Assembly: GCF_010731815.2 (NCBI RefSeq) | Contig: NZ_AP022593.1 | Location: forward strand, 1,364,001-1,428,000 | Length of the DNA stretch: 64,000 nt | Source of the DNA: Mycolicibacterium arabiense | GTDB taxonomy: Bacteria > Actinomycetota > Actinomycetes > Mycobacteriales > Mycobacteriaceae | Direction: 5' to 3' | In this document: positions 36,104-45,869 of the stretch, piece after piece | How the letters are laid out: each line of letters starts with the position of its first letter | How positions within the stretch are numbered: position 1 is the stretch's first letter | Notes under the pieces: generated by a model | Seen by the model: the letters and a program-made list of their open reading frames with translations, nothing else | Told to the model about the DNA's origin: nothing | Database searches by the model: none | Translations under genes and position numbers: made by a program

Positions 36104-39007
36104 TCAGACGGGTCGGGAATGACGCAGCAGGCCGGCGCGGGCCAACGCGAGGGCCTCGACCCCGGTGAGCCGGCGGGACCCCGCGAGCGCGCCGTCGGTG
36201 CCGGTCTCGGCCCCCGGCCCGCGCAGGGTCGACAGCACCGCGTCGGCGTCGGCGGCCGCGCCCAACCGTGCCAGCAGTCGCCCGGCGTACCTCAGCCCGA
36301 ACCAGTGCTGTGCTCCGGCTCCCGGTCCCGCCTGGTCCCAATGGCCGAACACCTCCAGGAACATCCGCGCCGCGGCGTGTGGATCGCCGTCGACGGCCCG
36401 GATCGCGGCGGACTCCATGCGCGCGATGCCGGTCAGCCAATTGTTCTGCACCGGCTCGGCGAGTTCGAATCCCTGCTGCAGGAACCGGAGAGCGCGCACG
36501 GGGTCGGTCGTCTTCAACGCCCGCCCCATCGCACACCGGGCCATCGCCAGGGTGCTCGGGTTGGCTGTCGGTTCCGCCACCCGCAGGGCCTCTGCGGCGA
36601 CGTCGATCCCGGCGTCCGGCTCATCGAGGACGTCGTGGGCGACCGTCGTGTTGTAGAGGATCCAGACCAGCCGGGACGGGGTGGCGTCAGCACGGGCGGG
36701 TTCGGCGGCAGCCCGGTAGTACGCCAGCGCTGCACCGTGGTCGTACTGCACGACCGCGACGTCGGCCACGACGTCGGCGGGGTAGCCGAGATAGGAATGC
36801 CCGCGCTCGGGCTCCCGGCCCTCGGCACGCCGGGCCAGGGCGAGCGCGCGGGGGAAGTCGCCGCACACCCACGCCCCGCGCGCGGCGACCCCGACGGCGG
36901 CGGCGAACGCCGGTTGGTCGGGATCGGCGGCGTCGATCGCGCGCTCCACCCAGTCCATCGACGTGTAGCCCACCCGCATGTGCATCAGTTCGGGCAGTGA
37001 CGCCACCAGGCGCAGCGCCAGTGCCGTATCGCCCTGCCCCATCGCGCGTTCGAAGGCCGACCGCAGGTTGTCGTTGTCGGGCGAGGTGAACGTCGTTCCG
37101 GCCGTGGGCGCCATCCGGGCGATCCAGGTGGCTTCGTCGGGTCCGTGCATGGCGTCGGCGCCGCGTTCGGCGAGTTCGATGAAGTACGTCGCGTGGCGCG
37201 AGCCGATGTAATCGTGCGCGCCGGCCTCGCGCAGCCGCTCGCGGCCGAACGCGCGCAGCGTCTCGAGCAACGCATAGCGGGTCGTGCCCGTGCCGCTGCG
37301 CACGGCGACCATCGACTTGTCGACGAGCCCGCTCAGCGATTCCAGCGTGTCGTCCTCGAGATCGCCGGGGTCCGCGCAGACCCCGTGCGCCGCTTCGAGA
37401 TCGAAGCTGCCCGAGAACACCGATGCCCTGTCGAACAGGCGCCGCTCCGGCTGTGCGAGCAGTCGGTATGACCAGTCGATGGTCGCGGTGACGCTCTGCT
37501 GACGTGGATGGGACCCGCGCGCCCCGCCGCTCAGGACGCGCAGCCGGTCGAGTCGTCGGGCGACGTCCAGACTGCTCATCACGCGCAACCGCGCCGCCGC
37601 CAGTTCGATGGCCAGCGGCACGCCGTCGAGGCGACGGCAGATCTCCGCCACCGCGCCGATCGGCTCCGTGTCGAGGTCGAAGTCGGGCCGGATCGCCCTG
37701 GCTCGCTCGGCGAACAGCTCGGTCGCCTCCGCCTCGGGCAGGGGGTCCAGCGGCAGCAGCCGCTCCCCTTCGATGCCCAGCGGCTCGCGGCTGGTCGCGA
37801 GCACTGCGACGTCGGCGCATTCCTCGACGATCCGATCGACCAGCGGTGCGACGTCGGCGAGCACGTGCTCGCAGTTGTCGACGACCAGCAGCATCCGGCG
37901 GGAGCGCAGGTGCTCCACCACCGCGCTGTCGAAGTCGGTGTCGTGGCCGCGGGACAGGCCGAGCGCCACGGCCGCAGCGCGCCCCACCGTGGCGCCGGGT
38001 TCCAGCGGCGCCAGTTCACACGTGCAGACACCGTCGGCGTAGTGCTTGCCGATGAGGTGTGCCGACTCCGACGCGAGCCTCGTCTTGCCGACCCCGCCCA
38101 CGCCGGTCAGGGTCAGCACCGCACCGGGCCTGATCGATGCCGCGATGCGCTCGAGTTCGGTAGTCCTGCCGACGAATCGGTTTCCCCTCCTGCCTCCCGT
38201 GGTCGGTGCGCGCGGGCGGTCCGGCGGTGGCGACACCGGCACCGGCGTCGGTGTCGGGGTCGGAGTCGGCGCGGCCGCCGCTCCCTCCAGGATCTCCTGA
38301 TGGACGGCCCGCAGCGCGGGGCACGGGTCGATGCCCAGCTCGTCGGCCAGCCGGTCGCGCATCCGGCGGTAGGTGTCCAGGGCGTCGCCCTGCCTGCCGC
38401 AACGGTATTGGGCGAGCATCAGCTGACCGGCCAGCCGCTCGTCGAGCGGGTGGGTGGTGATCGCGACGGACATGTCCGCCAGCAGTTCCGCGTGCCTGCC
38501 CGCCGCCAGCGCGGCATCGTTGCGGTCGAGCACGATCGAGAAGCGTTCGACCTCGAGCGCGGCGCGCAGATCGGCGATCCAGGGTGTCTCCAAGCCTGCG
38601 AACGGTTCCCCGCGCCAGAGCGCCAGCGCCTCGTCGAACGCTTCCGACGCACTCGCCGGGTCGGTCGTCGCGCGCGCGCGAGATGCCTTGGCGTGGAACA
38701 GGTGCAGATCGACGCAATCCGGTGCGACCACCATCGTGTAGCCGACCGACCCTCGGCCGATGCTGACGCCGTCCGCCGGGTGCAACGAGTGCCGGAGCCG
38801 GGAGACATACGCCGACAGCGCATTGCGGGCCCGGTGTGGTGGCCGCTCCGCCCAGACCCGCTCGACGAGCTGGTCCACCGACACCGGCCGGTTCGCGTCG
38901 ACGAGCAAGGCCGCCAGCACGCAGCACTGGCGGGCATGCCCGATCTCGAGGCGCCGTCCGTCCACGCGGACCTCGACCTCGCCGAGAACGCGGAACTCGA
39001 CCGACAT
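36104..39007 (-). CDS. AfsR/SARP-family regulator with NB-ARC ATPase and TPR-like C-terminus
   Basis: 967 aa. Residues 1-95 form an OmpR-like winged-helix DNA-binding domain (FRVLGEVEVRVDGRRLEIGHARQ). The bacterial transcriptional activator domain lies at about 97-245. A Thr-Pro repeat linker is at 247-262. The STAND/NB-ARC ATPase has P-loop GVGGVGKT (302-309), a Walker B LLVVDNCEH and ATSREPLGIEGERLL. The last 350 residues are helical repeats. Such proteins switch on gene sets after ATP binding and a sensed signal. No target is obvious except the PGRS gene 78 bp upstream on the same strand. Confidence 0.92.
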   Translation of the reverse strand: MSVEFRVLGEVEVRVDGRRLEIGHARQCCVLAALLVDANRPVSVDQLVERVWAERPPHRARNALSAYVSRLRHSLHPADGVSIGRGSVGYTMVVAPDCVDLHLFHAKASRARATTDPASASEAFDEALALWRGEPFAGLETPWIADLRAALEVERFSIVLDRNDAALAAGRHAELLADMSVAITTHPLDERLAGQLMLAQYRCGRQGDALDTYRRMRDRLADELGIDPCPALRAVHQEILEGAAAAPTPTPTPTPVPVSPPPDRPRAPTTGGRRGNRFVGRTTELERIAASIRPGAVLTLTGVGGVGKTRLASESAHLIGKHYADGVCTCELAPLEPGATVGRAAAVALGLSRGHDTDFDSAVVEHLRSRRMLLVVDNCEHVLADVAPLVDRIVEECADVAVLATSREPLGIEGERLLPLDPLPEAEATELFAERARAIRPDFDLDTEPIGAVAEICRRLDGVPLAIELAAARLRVMSSLDVARRLDRLRVLSGGARGSHPRQQSVTATIDWSYRLLAQPERRLFDRASVFSGSFDLEAAHGVCADPGDLEDDTLESLSGLVDKSMVAVRSGTGTTRYALLETLRAFGRERLREAGAHDYIGSRHATYFIELAERGADAMHGPDEATWIARMAPTAGTTFTSPDNDNLRSAFERAMGQGDTALALRLVASLPELMHMRVGYTSMDWVERAIDAADPDQPAFAAAVGVAARGAWVCGDFPRALALARRAEGREPERGHSYLGYPADVVADVAVVQYDHGAALAYYRAAAEPARADATPSRLVWILYNTTVAHDVLDEPDAGIDVAAEALRVAEPTANPSTLAMARCAMGRALKTTDPVRALRFLQQGFELAEPVQNNWLTGIARMESAAIRAVDGDPHAAARMFLEVFGHWDQAGPGAGAQHWFGLRYAGRLLARLGAAADADAVLSTLRGPGAETGTDGALAGSRRLTGVEALALARAGLLRHSRPV

Positions 39008-39085
39008 CGCGTACAGCGTCCACCACGCCGGGACCGCCTGTCAGCGAAACACCTCAACCAGAGACGCCCTGCCGGTGCCGACGCA

Positions 39086-40621
39086 TTACCCGTCGGCGCC
39101 GTCGTCGCCGTCGGTCCCGTTGCGGCTGCCCGGGGTCTTGCCCGTGCCTGCGCCCCCGGACCCGCCGGAACCACCGCTCGCCCCTGCGCCGCCGTCACCA
39201 CCGTTGCCCCCGTTGCCGCCGCTGGCGGTGTTCGTGCTCGACGTCGCAGTGCCGCCGTCACCGCCGGCACCGCCGCGTGAACCCGCGCCACTGGCGCCGC
39301 CATCGCCTCCGGTGCCGCCGGCCGCCGGACCCGCTGCGGCCTGCGAGCTGCCGCCACGTCCACCGCTGCCGCCGACTCCGAGGACGCCCCCGTCACCACC
39401 GTTGCCGCCACCGTTGCCGTTGGCGTCGTTGGCTCCGACGTTGCCGCCCACGTTGATCGCCGTCCCGCTGTCGCCGCCCCGGCCACCATTGCCGCTCAGT
39501 TGCGCGTCCCCGCCGTCGCCACCTGCTCCCGAGTTGGACGAGCCGTTGCCGGCCGTGGTCGCGTCGCCACCCGTCCCGCCGTTGCCACCGTTGCCGAACT
39601 GACCGGCCGTGCCGCCGCGCCCACCCGTGCCGCCGTTCGTCGTGCCGTCGGACGTGCTGGCGTCACCGCCGTCGCCGCCCCTGCCGCCGTGGCCCGCCAG
39701 CGCGCCGCCGCTGCCGCCGTTGCCACCGTGACCGCCCGTCTGGTCTCCGGACAGCGGCCCGATGGCGTCACCGCCCGAACCGCCCGCGCCGCCGTTGCCG
39801 AACACCCCGGCGTTGCCGCCGTTGCCGCCCCGCGCGCCGAATCCGCCGATACCCCCGGCGCCGCCATTGCCGAACAACCCTGCGACGCCGCCGTTCCCAC
39901 CGGCCTGCCCGGCGATCCCGGCACCCCCGGCGCCGCCGTTGCCGAACAGCAGCCCTCCCCGGCCGCCCGCCTGGCCCGGACCGCCTGCGGCACCGTTGCC
40001 GATCAGCAGGCCGCCGTTTTCACCGGGAGCCAGACCGTCGCCGACGAACAACCGGATGAAGGCGCTGATCGGGTCGCCCGCAGCCGGTGCCAGGGTCACC
40101 GTGGGGGCCACGGCGATCGCCGATCGCCACACCGCGGCCTCGGCTGCCGTCGACGGACGCACGCCGGTGACGATCCGCGCCTCTGGTGACCGGCCGTCCC
40201 GCCGGTGCGTCGCCGTGCTGGCGCGAGCCGGCTCCGGTACCGCGCCCGTGCCCGTCGTCGCACCGGGCGCCGTGACGGACGCCGTGCCGAGCGGGGTCGC
40301 CCACCCATCGGCGGCGGTCGCCGGGCGAGGTGACGCCCATGCCCCCGGCACGGTCGGCGCCGAGGTGACCGGGGCCTCGGAGTGGAACCGGCCCGGCTCG
40401 TGGTGCCTGCGCTCGGGCGTCGCCGGTACCGGCGCGACACCGAGCGCGACCGAGTGTCGCGCAACCGGTTTCGGCGCGGGTGCGTCGGACGGGGCGGCGA
40501 GCACCACGCCGACGCCGAGCACCACGGCCAGCGTCCCCGTGCGTCCGACGCACCCGGATGCCGTCCGGTACCGGCGGTGCCGCGTCCTGCGGACCTCGTC
40601 ACTGCTGGGGAAGTCGTTCAT
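39086..40621 (-). CDS. PGRS-like glycine-rich repeat protein without a PE domain
   Basis: 511 aa from the ATG at 40621 (GGAG upstream). Residues 1-25 are basic, and 28-45 ([18 protein letters not shown]) are a signal or anchor segment. A Pro/Ala/Thr-rich region runs to about 180, then [15 protein letters not shown]. From about 203 to the end are Gly-Gly-X repeats such as [15 protein letters not shown] and [12 protein letters not shown]. These repeats are those of mycobacterial PE_PGRS proteins, but the 110-residue PE domain is absent, so type VII secretion by the usual route is not expected. The function is unknown; surface location is inference. Confidence 0.82.
   Translation of the reverse strand: MNDFPSSDEVRRTRHRRYRTASGCVGRTGTLAVVLGVGVVLAAPSDAPAPKPVARHSVALGVAPVPATPERRHHEPGRFHSEAPVTSAPTVPGAWASPRPATAADGWATPLGTASVTAPGATTGTGAVPEPARASTATHRRDGRSPEARIVTGVRPSTAAEAAVWRSAIAVAPTVTLAPAAGDPISAFIRLFVGDGLAPGENGGLLIGNGAAGGPGQAGGRGGLLFGNGGAGGAGIAGQAGGNGGVAGLFGNGGAGGIGGFGARGGNGGNAGVFGNGGAGGSGGDAIGPLSGDQTGGHGGNGGSGGALAGHGGRGGDGGDASTSDGTTNGGTGGRGGTAGQFGNGGNGGTGGDATTAGNGSSNSGAGGDGGDAQLSGNGGRGGDSGTAINVGGNVGANDANGNGGGNGGDGGVLGVGGSGGRGGSSQAAAGPAAGGTGGDGGASGAGSRGGAGGDGGTATSSTNTASGGNGGNGGDGGAGASGGSGGSGGAGTGKTPGSRNGTDGDDGADG
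39090..40020. repeat. PGRS repeat tract (GGX-coding)
   Basis: Dense degenerate repeats of CCGCCGTTGCCGCC-like units, which encode Gly-Gly-Asn/Ala-Gly-Gly on the minus strand. It is the repeat part of the PGRS-like gene, not a CRISPR or satellite. Such tracts are prone to length variation and assembly error. Confidence 0.85.
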
Positions 40622-40729
40622 GGTCTGCTCCGAACTCGTCGTGGGTGTGCAAGGTGACACAACCCTCGGAGTCGTCGATGCAGAGGCGGTGAAGCGGCGA
40701 TGAAACGCGCAGGCCGTCGCCCGTCGGTG

Positions 40730-41470
40730 CTAGTCCAGGAACCCGTGCAGCAGCGCAGCCGAGCCCCACACGTGCGCGGTCATCACGTCGGCGGCGGCCT
40801 GGGCGTCGCCAGCGAGGATCGCCATCACGATCGCCTCGTGCTGCTCGTCGGAGTGGGCAATGTTCAGTGACAGCAGCGGGATCTGGTCGAGTAGCTCGTT
40901 GAGCCGCATGCGGTTGTCGGCGACCAGCGGCACCAGCGACGGCGTTCCCGCGACCTCGGCGATCGCCAGGTGCAGCCGCGAGTCGAGCCGTCGATAGTCC
41001 TCCGGTGGCGCTGCCCGCACGTCGCACAGCTTGCCCCACAGCGTCTCCCGGTCACCGGCGGTCAGCGTGCGGCCTGCCGCCATGCGAGCCGCCCCCACCT
41101 CGAGGATCTCGCGCAGGCGCAGTGCATCGTCGATGTCGGCGCGGCTGAACCGGATCCCGTCGGGACTGGGCGTGGGCAGCTCGTCGGCCAGGAACGTCCC
41201 GCCGTACCGTCCCCGCCGCGACACCAGGTAACCCGCCTCGGCCAGCGACTTGATGGCCTCCCGGACCGTGTCGCGGCTGACGCCGAGCCGGGTGGCCAGT
41301 TCGCGTTCCGGGGGCAACGACTCCCCCGGTGCCAGCACGCCGAGCCGGATCGTCTCGAGCAGCCGCCCGACGGTGTCCTCGAACGCATTGCCGAGCCGCA
41401 CCGGACGAAGCAGTGTCGCAGCCGCCGCCTCCGCGTCGGAGCGCTCGGGCGTCGGCTGCGGCTCGGTCAT
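40730..41470 (-). CDS. FadR-type GntR-family transcriptional regulator
   Basis: 246 aa from the ATG at 41470. The wHTH (residues about 30-80) includes LAPGESLPPERELATRLGVSRDTVREAIKSLAEAGYL. The C-terminal FCD-type helical domain has DALRLREILEVGAARMAA and DSRLHLAIAEVAGTPSL, where Asp/His residues commonly bind a metal and the effector. It is the last gene of the glnA4 operon, 14 bp after the SDR stop. It probably represses this operon and the divergent permease in the absence of substrate. Confidence 0.88.
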   Translation of the reverse strand: MTEPQPTPERSDAEAAAATLLRPVRLGNAFEDTVGRLLETIRLGVLAPGESLPPERELATRLGVSRDTVREAIKSLAEAGYLVSRRGRYGGTFLADELPTPSPDGIRFSRADIDDALRLREILEVGAARMAAGRTLTAGDRETLWGKLCDVRAAPPEDYRRLDSRLHLAIAEVAGTPSLVPLVADNRMRLNELLDQIPLLSLNIAHSDEQHEAIVMAILAGDAQAAADVMTAHVWGSAALLHGFLD

Positions 41471-41484
41471 GGGATCGTCGTCCC

Positions 41485-42258
41485 TTACAGCGGTGTCACG
41501 TAGTGGCCGCTGATGCCGCCGTCGACCAGGAAGCTCGATGCGGTGATGAACGATGCGTCGTCGCTGGCGAGGAACGCCACCGCGGCCGCCAGCTCCTCCG
41601 GCTCGGCGAAGCGCCCCACGGGAACGTGGACGAGCCGGCGCGCCGCCCGCTCGGGGTCCTTGGCGAACAGCTCCTGCAGCAGCGGGGTGTTGACCGGGCC
41701 GGGGCACAGGGCGTTGACCCGAATGCCCTGGCGCGCATACTGCACGCCCAGTTCGCGTGACATCGCCAGCACGCCACCCTTGGACGCGGTGTAGGAGATC
41801 TGCGACGTCGCCGAGCCCATGACCGCGACGAACGACGCCGTGTTGACGATCGACCCACGCTGCTGGGGCACCATGTGCCGCAGTGCGGCCTTGCAGCAGA
41901 AGAAGACCGACTTGAGGTTGATGTCCTGCACCCGGTCCCACGCCTCGATGCCGGTGTTCTCGATGAGATCGTCCTCCGGCGGGCTGATGCCCGCGTTGTT
42001 GAAGGCGATGTCTACCGAGCCGTGGGTCTGCGCGGCGGTGTCGAACAGGTTGTCCACCGCGACCTGGTCGGAGACGTCGACCTGGACGAAGGTGCCGTTG
42101 AGGTCGTCGGCGACGGTCTTTCCCGTCGCCGGGTCGATGTCACCGATCACGATGGTGGCGCCCTCGGCGCGCATCCGCCTGGCGGTGGCCAGACCGATGC
42201 CGCTGGCTCCGCCGGTGATGACGGCGACCTTGCCGGCCAATCGCTTGGTCAGGTCCAT
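41485..42258 (-). CDS. Short-chain dehydrogenase/reductase of the gamma-glutamylation cluster
   Basis: 257 aa from the ATG at 42258, two bases after the aldehyde dehydrogenase stop. TGGASGIG (15-22) binds NAD, with acidic GDID after beta-2 suggesting NAD preference. NNAGISPP, catalytic Ser in NTASF and YTASKGG follow, ending in LVDGGISGHYVTPL. It corresponds to Rv2857c. In this operon it could oxidise the alcohol of a gamma-glutamyl amino alcohol to the aldehyde used by the next enzyme, which is my inference. Confidence 0.9.
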   Translation of the reverse strand: MDLTKRLAGKVAVITGGASGIGLATARRMRAEGATIVIGDIDPATGKTVADDLNGTFVQVDVSDQVAVDNLFDTAAQTHGSVDIAFNNAGISPPEDDLIENTGIEAWDRVQDINLKSVFFCCKAALRHMVPQQRGSIVNTASFVAVMGSATSQISYTASKGGVLAMSRELGVQYARQGIRVNALCPGPVNTPLLQELFAKDPERAARRLVHVPVGRFAEPEELAAAVAFLASDDASFITASSFLVDGGISGHYVTPL

Positions 42259-42260
42259 GT

Positions 42261-43628
42261 CTAGCTTTCCTCCGATACTGCGTAGAAGACGTTCTTGGTC
42301 TCGGTGAAGTGCAGCGGTGCGTCGGGTCCGAGTTCGCGGCCGAGGCCTGACTGCTTGAAGCCGCCGAACGGGGTGTTGTAGCGCACCGACGAGTGCGAGT
42401 TCACGCTCAGGTTGCCTGCCTCCACGGCGCGCGAGACGCGCATGGCACGCGACAGGTTGTCGGTCCAGATCGATCCGGACAGGCCGTAGGGGCTGTCGTT
42501 GGCCAGTTCGATCGCATCGGCCTCGTCGTCGAAGGGAAGCACTGCCACGACGGGTCCGAAGATCTCCTCGGTGACGGTCCGATCGGTGCGCTGCGGCGTC
42601 AGCACCGTCGGCGCGAACCAGTAGCCGGGGCCCTGCGGCGCCGACCCGCGGAACGCCACCGGCGCGTCGTCGGGCACGTAGGCGCGCACCGACTCCCAAT
42701 GCGGCTTGGAGACCAGCGGGCCCATCTCGGTGCCCCTGTCGGTGGGGTCGCCGACCGCGACGCCCTGAACTGCGGGCTCGAGCAGCTCCATGAACCGGTC
42801 GAAGACGCTGCGCTGCACCAGGATCCGGCTGCGGGCGCAGCAGTCCTGACCGGCGTTGTCGAATACGCCGTACGGAGCTGTGGCTGCGGCCTTCTCCAGA
42901 TCGCAGTCGTCGAACACGATGTTGGCGCTCTTGCCACCGAGTTCCAGGGTCACGCGCTTGACCTGCGCCGCGGCGCCGGCCATCACCCTCGTCCCCACCT
43001 CGGTCGAACCGGTGAACACCACCTTGCGGACATCCGGGTGGGTGACGAAGCGCTCGCCGACGACCGACCCGCGACCGGGCAGCACCTGAAACAGATCGGG
43101 ATCGAGCCCCGCCTCCACGGCGAGTTCGCCGAGTCGGATCGTGGTCAGCGGCGTCCATTCCGCCGGCTTGATCAGCACGGCGTTCCCCGCTGCGAGTGCG
43201 GGAGCGAAGCCCCACGACGCGATGGTCATCGGGAAGTTCCACGGGGTGATGACCCCGACCACCCCGAGCGGCTCGTGGAACGTCACGTCGAGTCCGCCGG
43301 CGACGGGAATCTGCTTGCCCGCCATGCGTTCCGGGCTCGCGGAGTAGAACTGGAGAACGTCGCGGACGTGACCGGCCTCCCACTCGGCATTGCCGATCGG
43401 ATGCCCCGAGTTGGCCACCTCGAGGGCGGCCAGCTCGTCGACGTGGGCGTCGACGACGGCCGCGAAGGCCCGTAGGCCGGCCGCACGCTCGGCGGGAGCC
43501 GCCTTGGCCCACCGCTTCTGGGCGACCCTGGCGCGCGCCACGGCGTCGTCGACGGCGTCGACGTCGAGCTGTTCGACGGTGCGCAACACCTCCTCGGTCG
43601 CCGGATTGATCAGCGTGCTGCTCGTCAT
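42261..43628 (-). CDS. aldC: NAD(P)-dependent aldehyde dehydrogenase
   Basis: 455 aa from the ATG at 43628, whose A is also the last base of the upstream stop. The catalytic Glu is in VTLELGGKSANIVF and the Cys in NAGQDCCARSR; GSTEVGTRV binds the cofactor and EEIFGPVVAVLPF is the conserved C-terminal segment. It corresponds to Rv2858c (aldC). Between a glutamine amidotransferase and glnA4, it matches PuuC in the gamma-glutamyl pathway: oxidation of a gamma-glutamyl aldehyde to the acid. Confidence 0.93.
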   Translation of the reverse strand: MTSSTLINPATEEVLRTVEQLDVDAVDDAVARARVAQKRWAKAAPAERAAGLRAFAAVVDAHVDELAALEVANSGHPIGNAEWEAGHVRDVLQFYSASPERMAGKQIPVAGGLDVTFHEPLGVVGVITPWNFPMTIASWGFAPALAAGNAVLIKPAEWTPLTTIRLGELAVEAGLDPDLFQVLPGRGSVVGERFVTHPDVRKVVFTGSTEVGTRVMAGAAAQVKRVTLELGGKSANIVFDDCDLEKAAATAPYGVFDNAGQDCCARSRILVQRSVFDRFMELLEPAVQGVAVGDPTDRGTEMGPLVSKPHWESVRAYVPDDAPVAFRGSAPQGPGYWFAPTVLTPQRTDRTVTEEIFGPVVAVLPFDDEADAIELANDSPYGLSGSIWTDNLSRAMRVSRAVEAGNLSVNSHSSVRYNTPFGGFKQSGLGRELGPDAPLHFTETKNVFYAVSEES

Positions 43629-44449
43629 CAGACCCTTTCTCCTGTGCGTACCGGTGCATGTCGGGAAGCGTTGGGCGAGTAGTGCGCCGCCGCCGCGACC
43701 ACGGCGGCGAACAGCCGCAGGTCGTCGAGGCGTTCTTCGGGATGCCACTGCACGGCCAGGACCCAGCTGTCGGGGTGCGCTCGCGGATCCACCTCGACGG
43801 CCTCGATGACGCCGTCCGAAGCGTCGCGCGCGGCCACGATCAGGCCGTCGCCAAGACGGTCGATCGCCTGGTGGTGGTAGCACTGCGCCTCGGAGGACTC
43901 GCCGATCAGGCTCGCCAGCCGCGTGCCGGGCACGGTGCGGACGGCGGTCGTCGTGAAGACGGCGTTGCCCACCTGGTGTCTGCCGTGGCCGAGCACGTCG
44001 GGCAGGTGCTGGTGCAGTGTGCCGCCGAGAGCGACGTTCAATACCTGTGCGCCGCGGCAGATCCCGAGCACCGGCAGCCGTCGCGCCAGCGCGGCGCGCA
44101 ACAGCGCGAACTCCCACGCATCGCGGTCGTCGGCAGGTTGGTCGGTGCTCGGATGCGGCTGCTGGCCGTAGCTCGCGGGCGACACGTCGCGGCCGCCGGT
44201 CACGATCAGCCCGTCGAGACCGTCGAGCACCCTGTCGACGATGCCGGCGTCCACCGGCTGCGGCGGCAACAGCGTCGCGATGCCACCCGCCCGGGTGACG
44301 CCTTCGACGTAGATGGCGGGCAGGAAGCTCGCCCGCACGTCCCACACCCCGGTCTGAGCCTGCTGCAGATAGGTCGTCAGCCCGAGAACCGGCGGGCAGG
44401 CGCGAAGCGACCCGGGAGATGTAACGGGCCTAGAGCCGTTCGAATCCAC
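43628..44449 (-). CDS. Class I glutamine amidotransferase / gamma-glutamyl-acid hydrolase (PuuD-like)
   Basis: 273 aa from a GTG at 44449 that overlaps the end of glnA4 by 20 bp. Cys nucleophile in LGICRGAQVLNVALGG and the His-Glu pair in VLAVQWHPEE complete the triad; GGRDVSPASYG is typical of peptidase C26. Members such as PuuD hydrolyse gamma-glutamyl-GABA to glutamate and the free acid. It corresponds to Rv2859c. The product depends on the amine fed into the pathway. Confidence 0.9.
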   Translation of the reverse strand: MDSNGSRPVTSPGSLRACPPVLGLTTYLQQAQTGVWDVRASFLPAIYVEGVTRAGGIATLLPPQPVDAGIVDRVLDGLDGLIVTGGRDVSPASYGQQPHPSTDQPADDRDAWEFALLRAALARRLPVLGICRGAQVLNVALGGTLHQHLPDVLGHGRHQVGNAVFTTTAVRTVPGTRLASLIGESSEAQCYHHQAIDRLGDGLIVAARDASDGVIEAVEVDPRAHPDSWVLAVQWHPEERLDDLRLFAAVVAAAAHYSPNASRHAPVRTGERV

Positions 44450-45830
44450 GGCGCCTCTCCCAATCGGTCACGGCGGCGTTGTACGCCTTCAGTTCGACGC
44501 GCGCGTAGTTCAGGTAGTGGTCCACTACGGCGTCACCGAAGGCCGCGCGGGCGATGGTCGAGCCGTCGAGCAGGTCGGCGGCTTCGGCCAGCGTGGTCGG
44601 AAGCCGTTCGGCGCCTGAGGTATACGCGTTGCCGACGGTCATCTCGGGCAGTTCCAGCCCCTCGTCGATGCCGTGCAGACCGCCGGCGATCAACGCGGCG
44701 ACGGCGAGGTACTGGTTGACGTCGCCACCGGGCGCGCGACACTCCATGCGCATGCCCGGTCCGCGTCCGACGACGCGCAGCGAGCAGGTGCGGTTGTCCA
44801 TGCCCCATGCGACGGCCGTGGGCGCGAAGCTGCCGTCCGCGAACCGCTTGTAGGAGTTGATGTTCGGTGCGTAGAAGAGGCTGAACTCGCGCAGTGTGGC
44901 GAGCTGGCCTGCGATGAAGCTGCGGAACATCGCCGACATGCCGAGTTCGTCGTCGTCGTCGGCGAACACCGCACTACCGTCCTGTCCGCGGAACGAGATG
45001 TGGATGTGACAGCTGTTGCCCTCGCGCTCGTCGAACTTCGCCATGAACGTCAGGCTCTTGCCGTGCTGGTCGGCGATCTCCTTGGCACCATTCTTGTAGA
45101 TGGTGTGGTTGTCGCAGGTGACCAGCGCCTCGTCGTAGCGGAAGCCGATCTCCTGCTGCCCCAGGTTGCATTCGCCCTTGACGCCCTCGCAGTACATGCC
45201 TGCGCCCTCCATGCCGAGCCGGATGTCGCGCAGCAGCGGCTCCATCCGCGTCGACGCCAGCATCGCGTAGTCGATGTTGTAGTCGGTTGCGGGCGTGAGG
45301 TTGCGGTAGTCGGCCTTCCAGGCGTCGCGGTAGGAGTCGTCGAACACCATGAACTCGAGTTCGGTCGCGGCGACCGCGCCCATGCCGCGTTCGCTCAACC
45401 GGTCGAGCTGCGTGCGCAGGATGGTGCGGGGCGCCTGATCCACGGGCTTGCCGTCGGTCCACGACAGGTCGGCCATGACCAGTGCCGTGCCGGGCAGCCA
45501 CGGCAGCAGCCGCAGCGTCGAGAAGTCCGGCGTCATCACCATGTCGCCGTAACCGGTCTCCCAGCTCGAGATCGCGTAGCCGTCGACGGTGTTGTTCTCG
45601 ACGTCGACCGCGAGCAGGTAGTTGCAGCACTCGGCGCCGTGCGCTGCGACGTCGTCGACGAACAGGCGCGACGAGATGCGTTTGCCGATCAACCGGCCCT
45701 GCATGTCGGTGAAGCCCACGACCACGGTGTCCAGCTCGCCCGCGGCGACGAGGCGTTCCAATTCGGTTTGCGACAACATGCCGGGCGTACTGCTGCTCTT
45801 GGGCGTCACGGGCTCTCCCCTGTCGGACAT
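44430..45830 (-). CDS. glnA4: Glutamine synthetase-like gamma-glutamyl-amine ligase GlnA4
   Basis: 466 aa. A GS beta-grasp domain (VVVGFTDMQGRLIGKRI) precedes the catalytic domain with ATELEFMVFD, VKGECNLGQQEIGFRYDEAL, EGNSCHIHISFRG and RMECRAPGGDVNQYLAVAALIAGG. It matches Rv2860c (GlnA4) closely as I remember it. GlnA4 proteins are not the main ammonia-assimilating enzyme. A Streptomyces GlnA4 has been reported as a gamma-glutamylethanolamide synthetase, and relatives act on polyamines. It is the first gene of a five-gene catabolic operon and is divergent from a permease. Confidence 0.9.
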   Translation of the reverse strand: MSDRGEPVTPKSSSTPGMLSQTELERLVAAGELDTVVVGFTDMQGRLIGKRISSRLFVDDVAAHGAECCNYLLAVDVENNTVDGYAISSWETGYGDMVMTPDFSTLRLLPWLPGTALVMADLSWTDGKPVDQAPRTILRTQLDRLSERGMGAVAATELEFMVFDDSYRDAWKADYRNLTPATDYNIDYAMLASTRMEPLLRDIRLGMEGAGMYCEGVKGECNLGQQEIGFRYDEALVTCDNHTIYKNGAKEIADQHGKSLTFMAKFDEREGNSCHIHISFRGQDGSAVFADDDDELGMSAMFRSFIAGQLATLREFSLFYAPNINSYKRFADGSFAPTAVAWGMDNRTCSLRVVGRGPGMRMECRAPGGDVNQYLAVAALIAGGLHGIDEGLELPEMTVGNAYTSGAERLPTTLAEAADLLDGSTIARAAFGDAVVDHYLNYARVELKAYNAAVTDWERRRGFERL

Positions 45831-45869
45831 GTCGGAAAGTCAACCATTGGATGGCGGTGCACCCGAGTC

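Noticed and set aside
38236..38280. Short tandem GGTGTCGGGGTCGG-like repeat
   Set aside because: It encodes the Thr-Pro hinge of the SARP protein. It is not a separate element.
39090..40020. Regular repeats resembling a CRISPR or satellite array
   Set aside because: Units are degenerate, have no unique spacers of constant length and encode Gly-Gly-X in frame. This is a PGRS tract.
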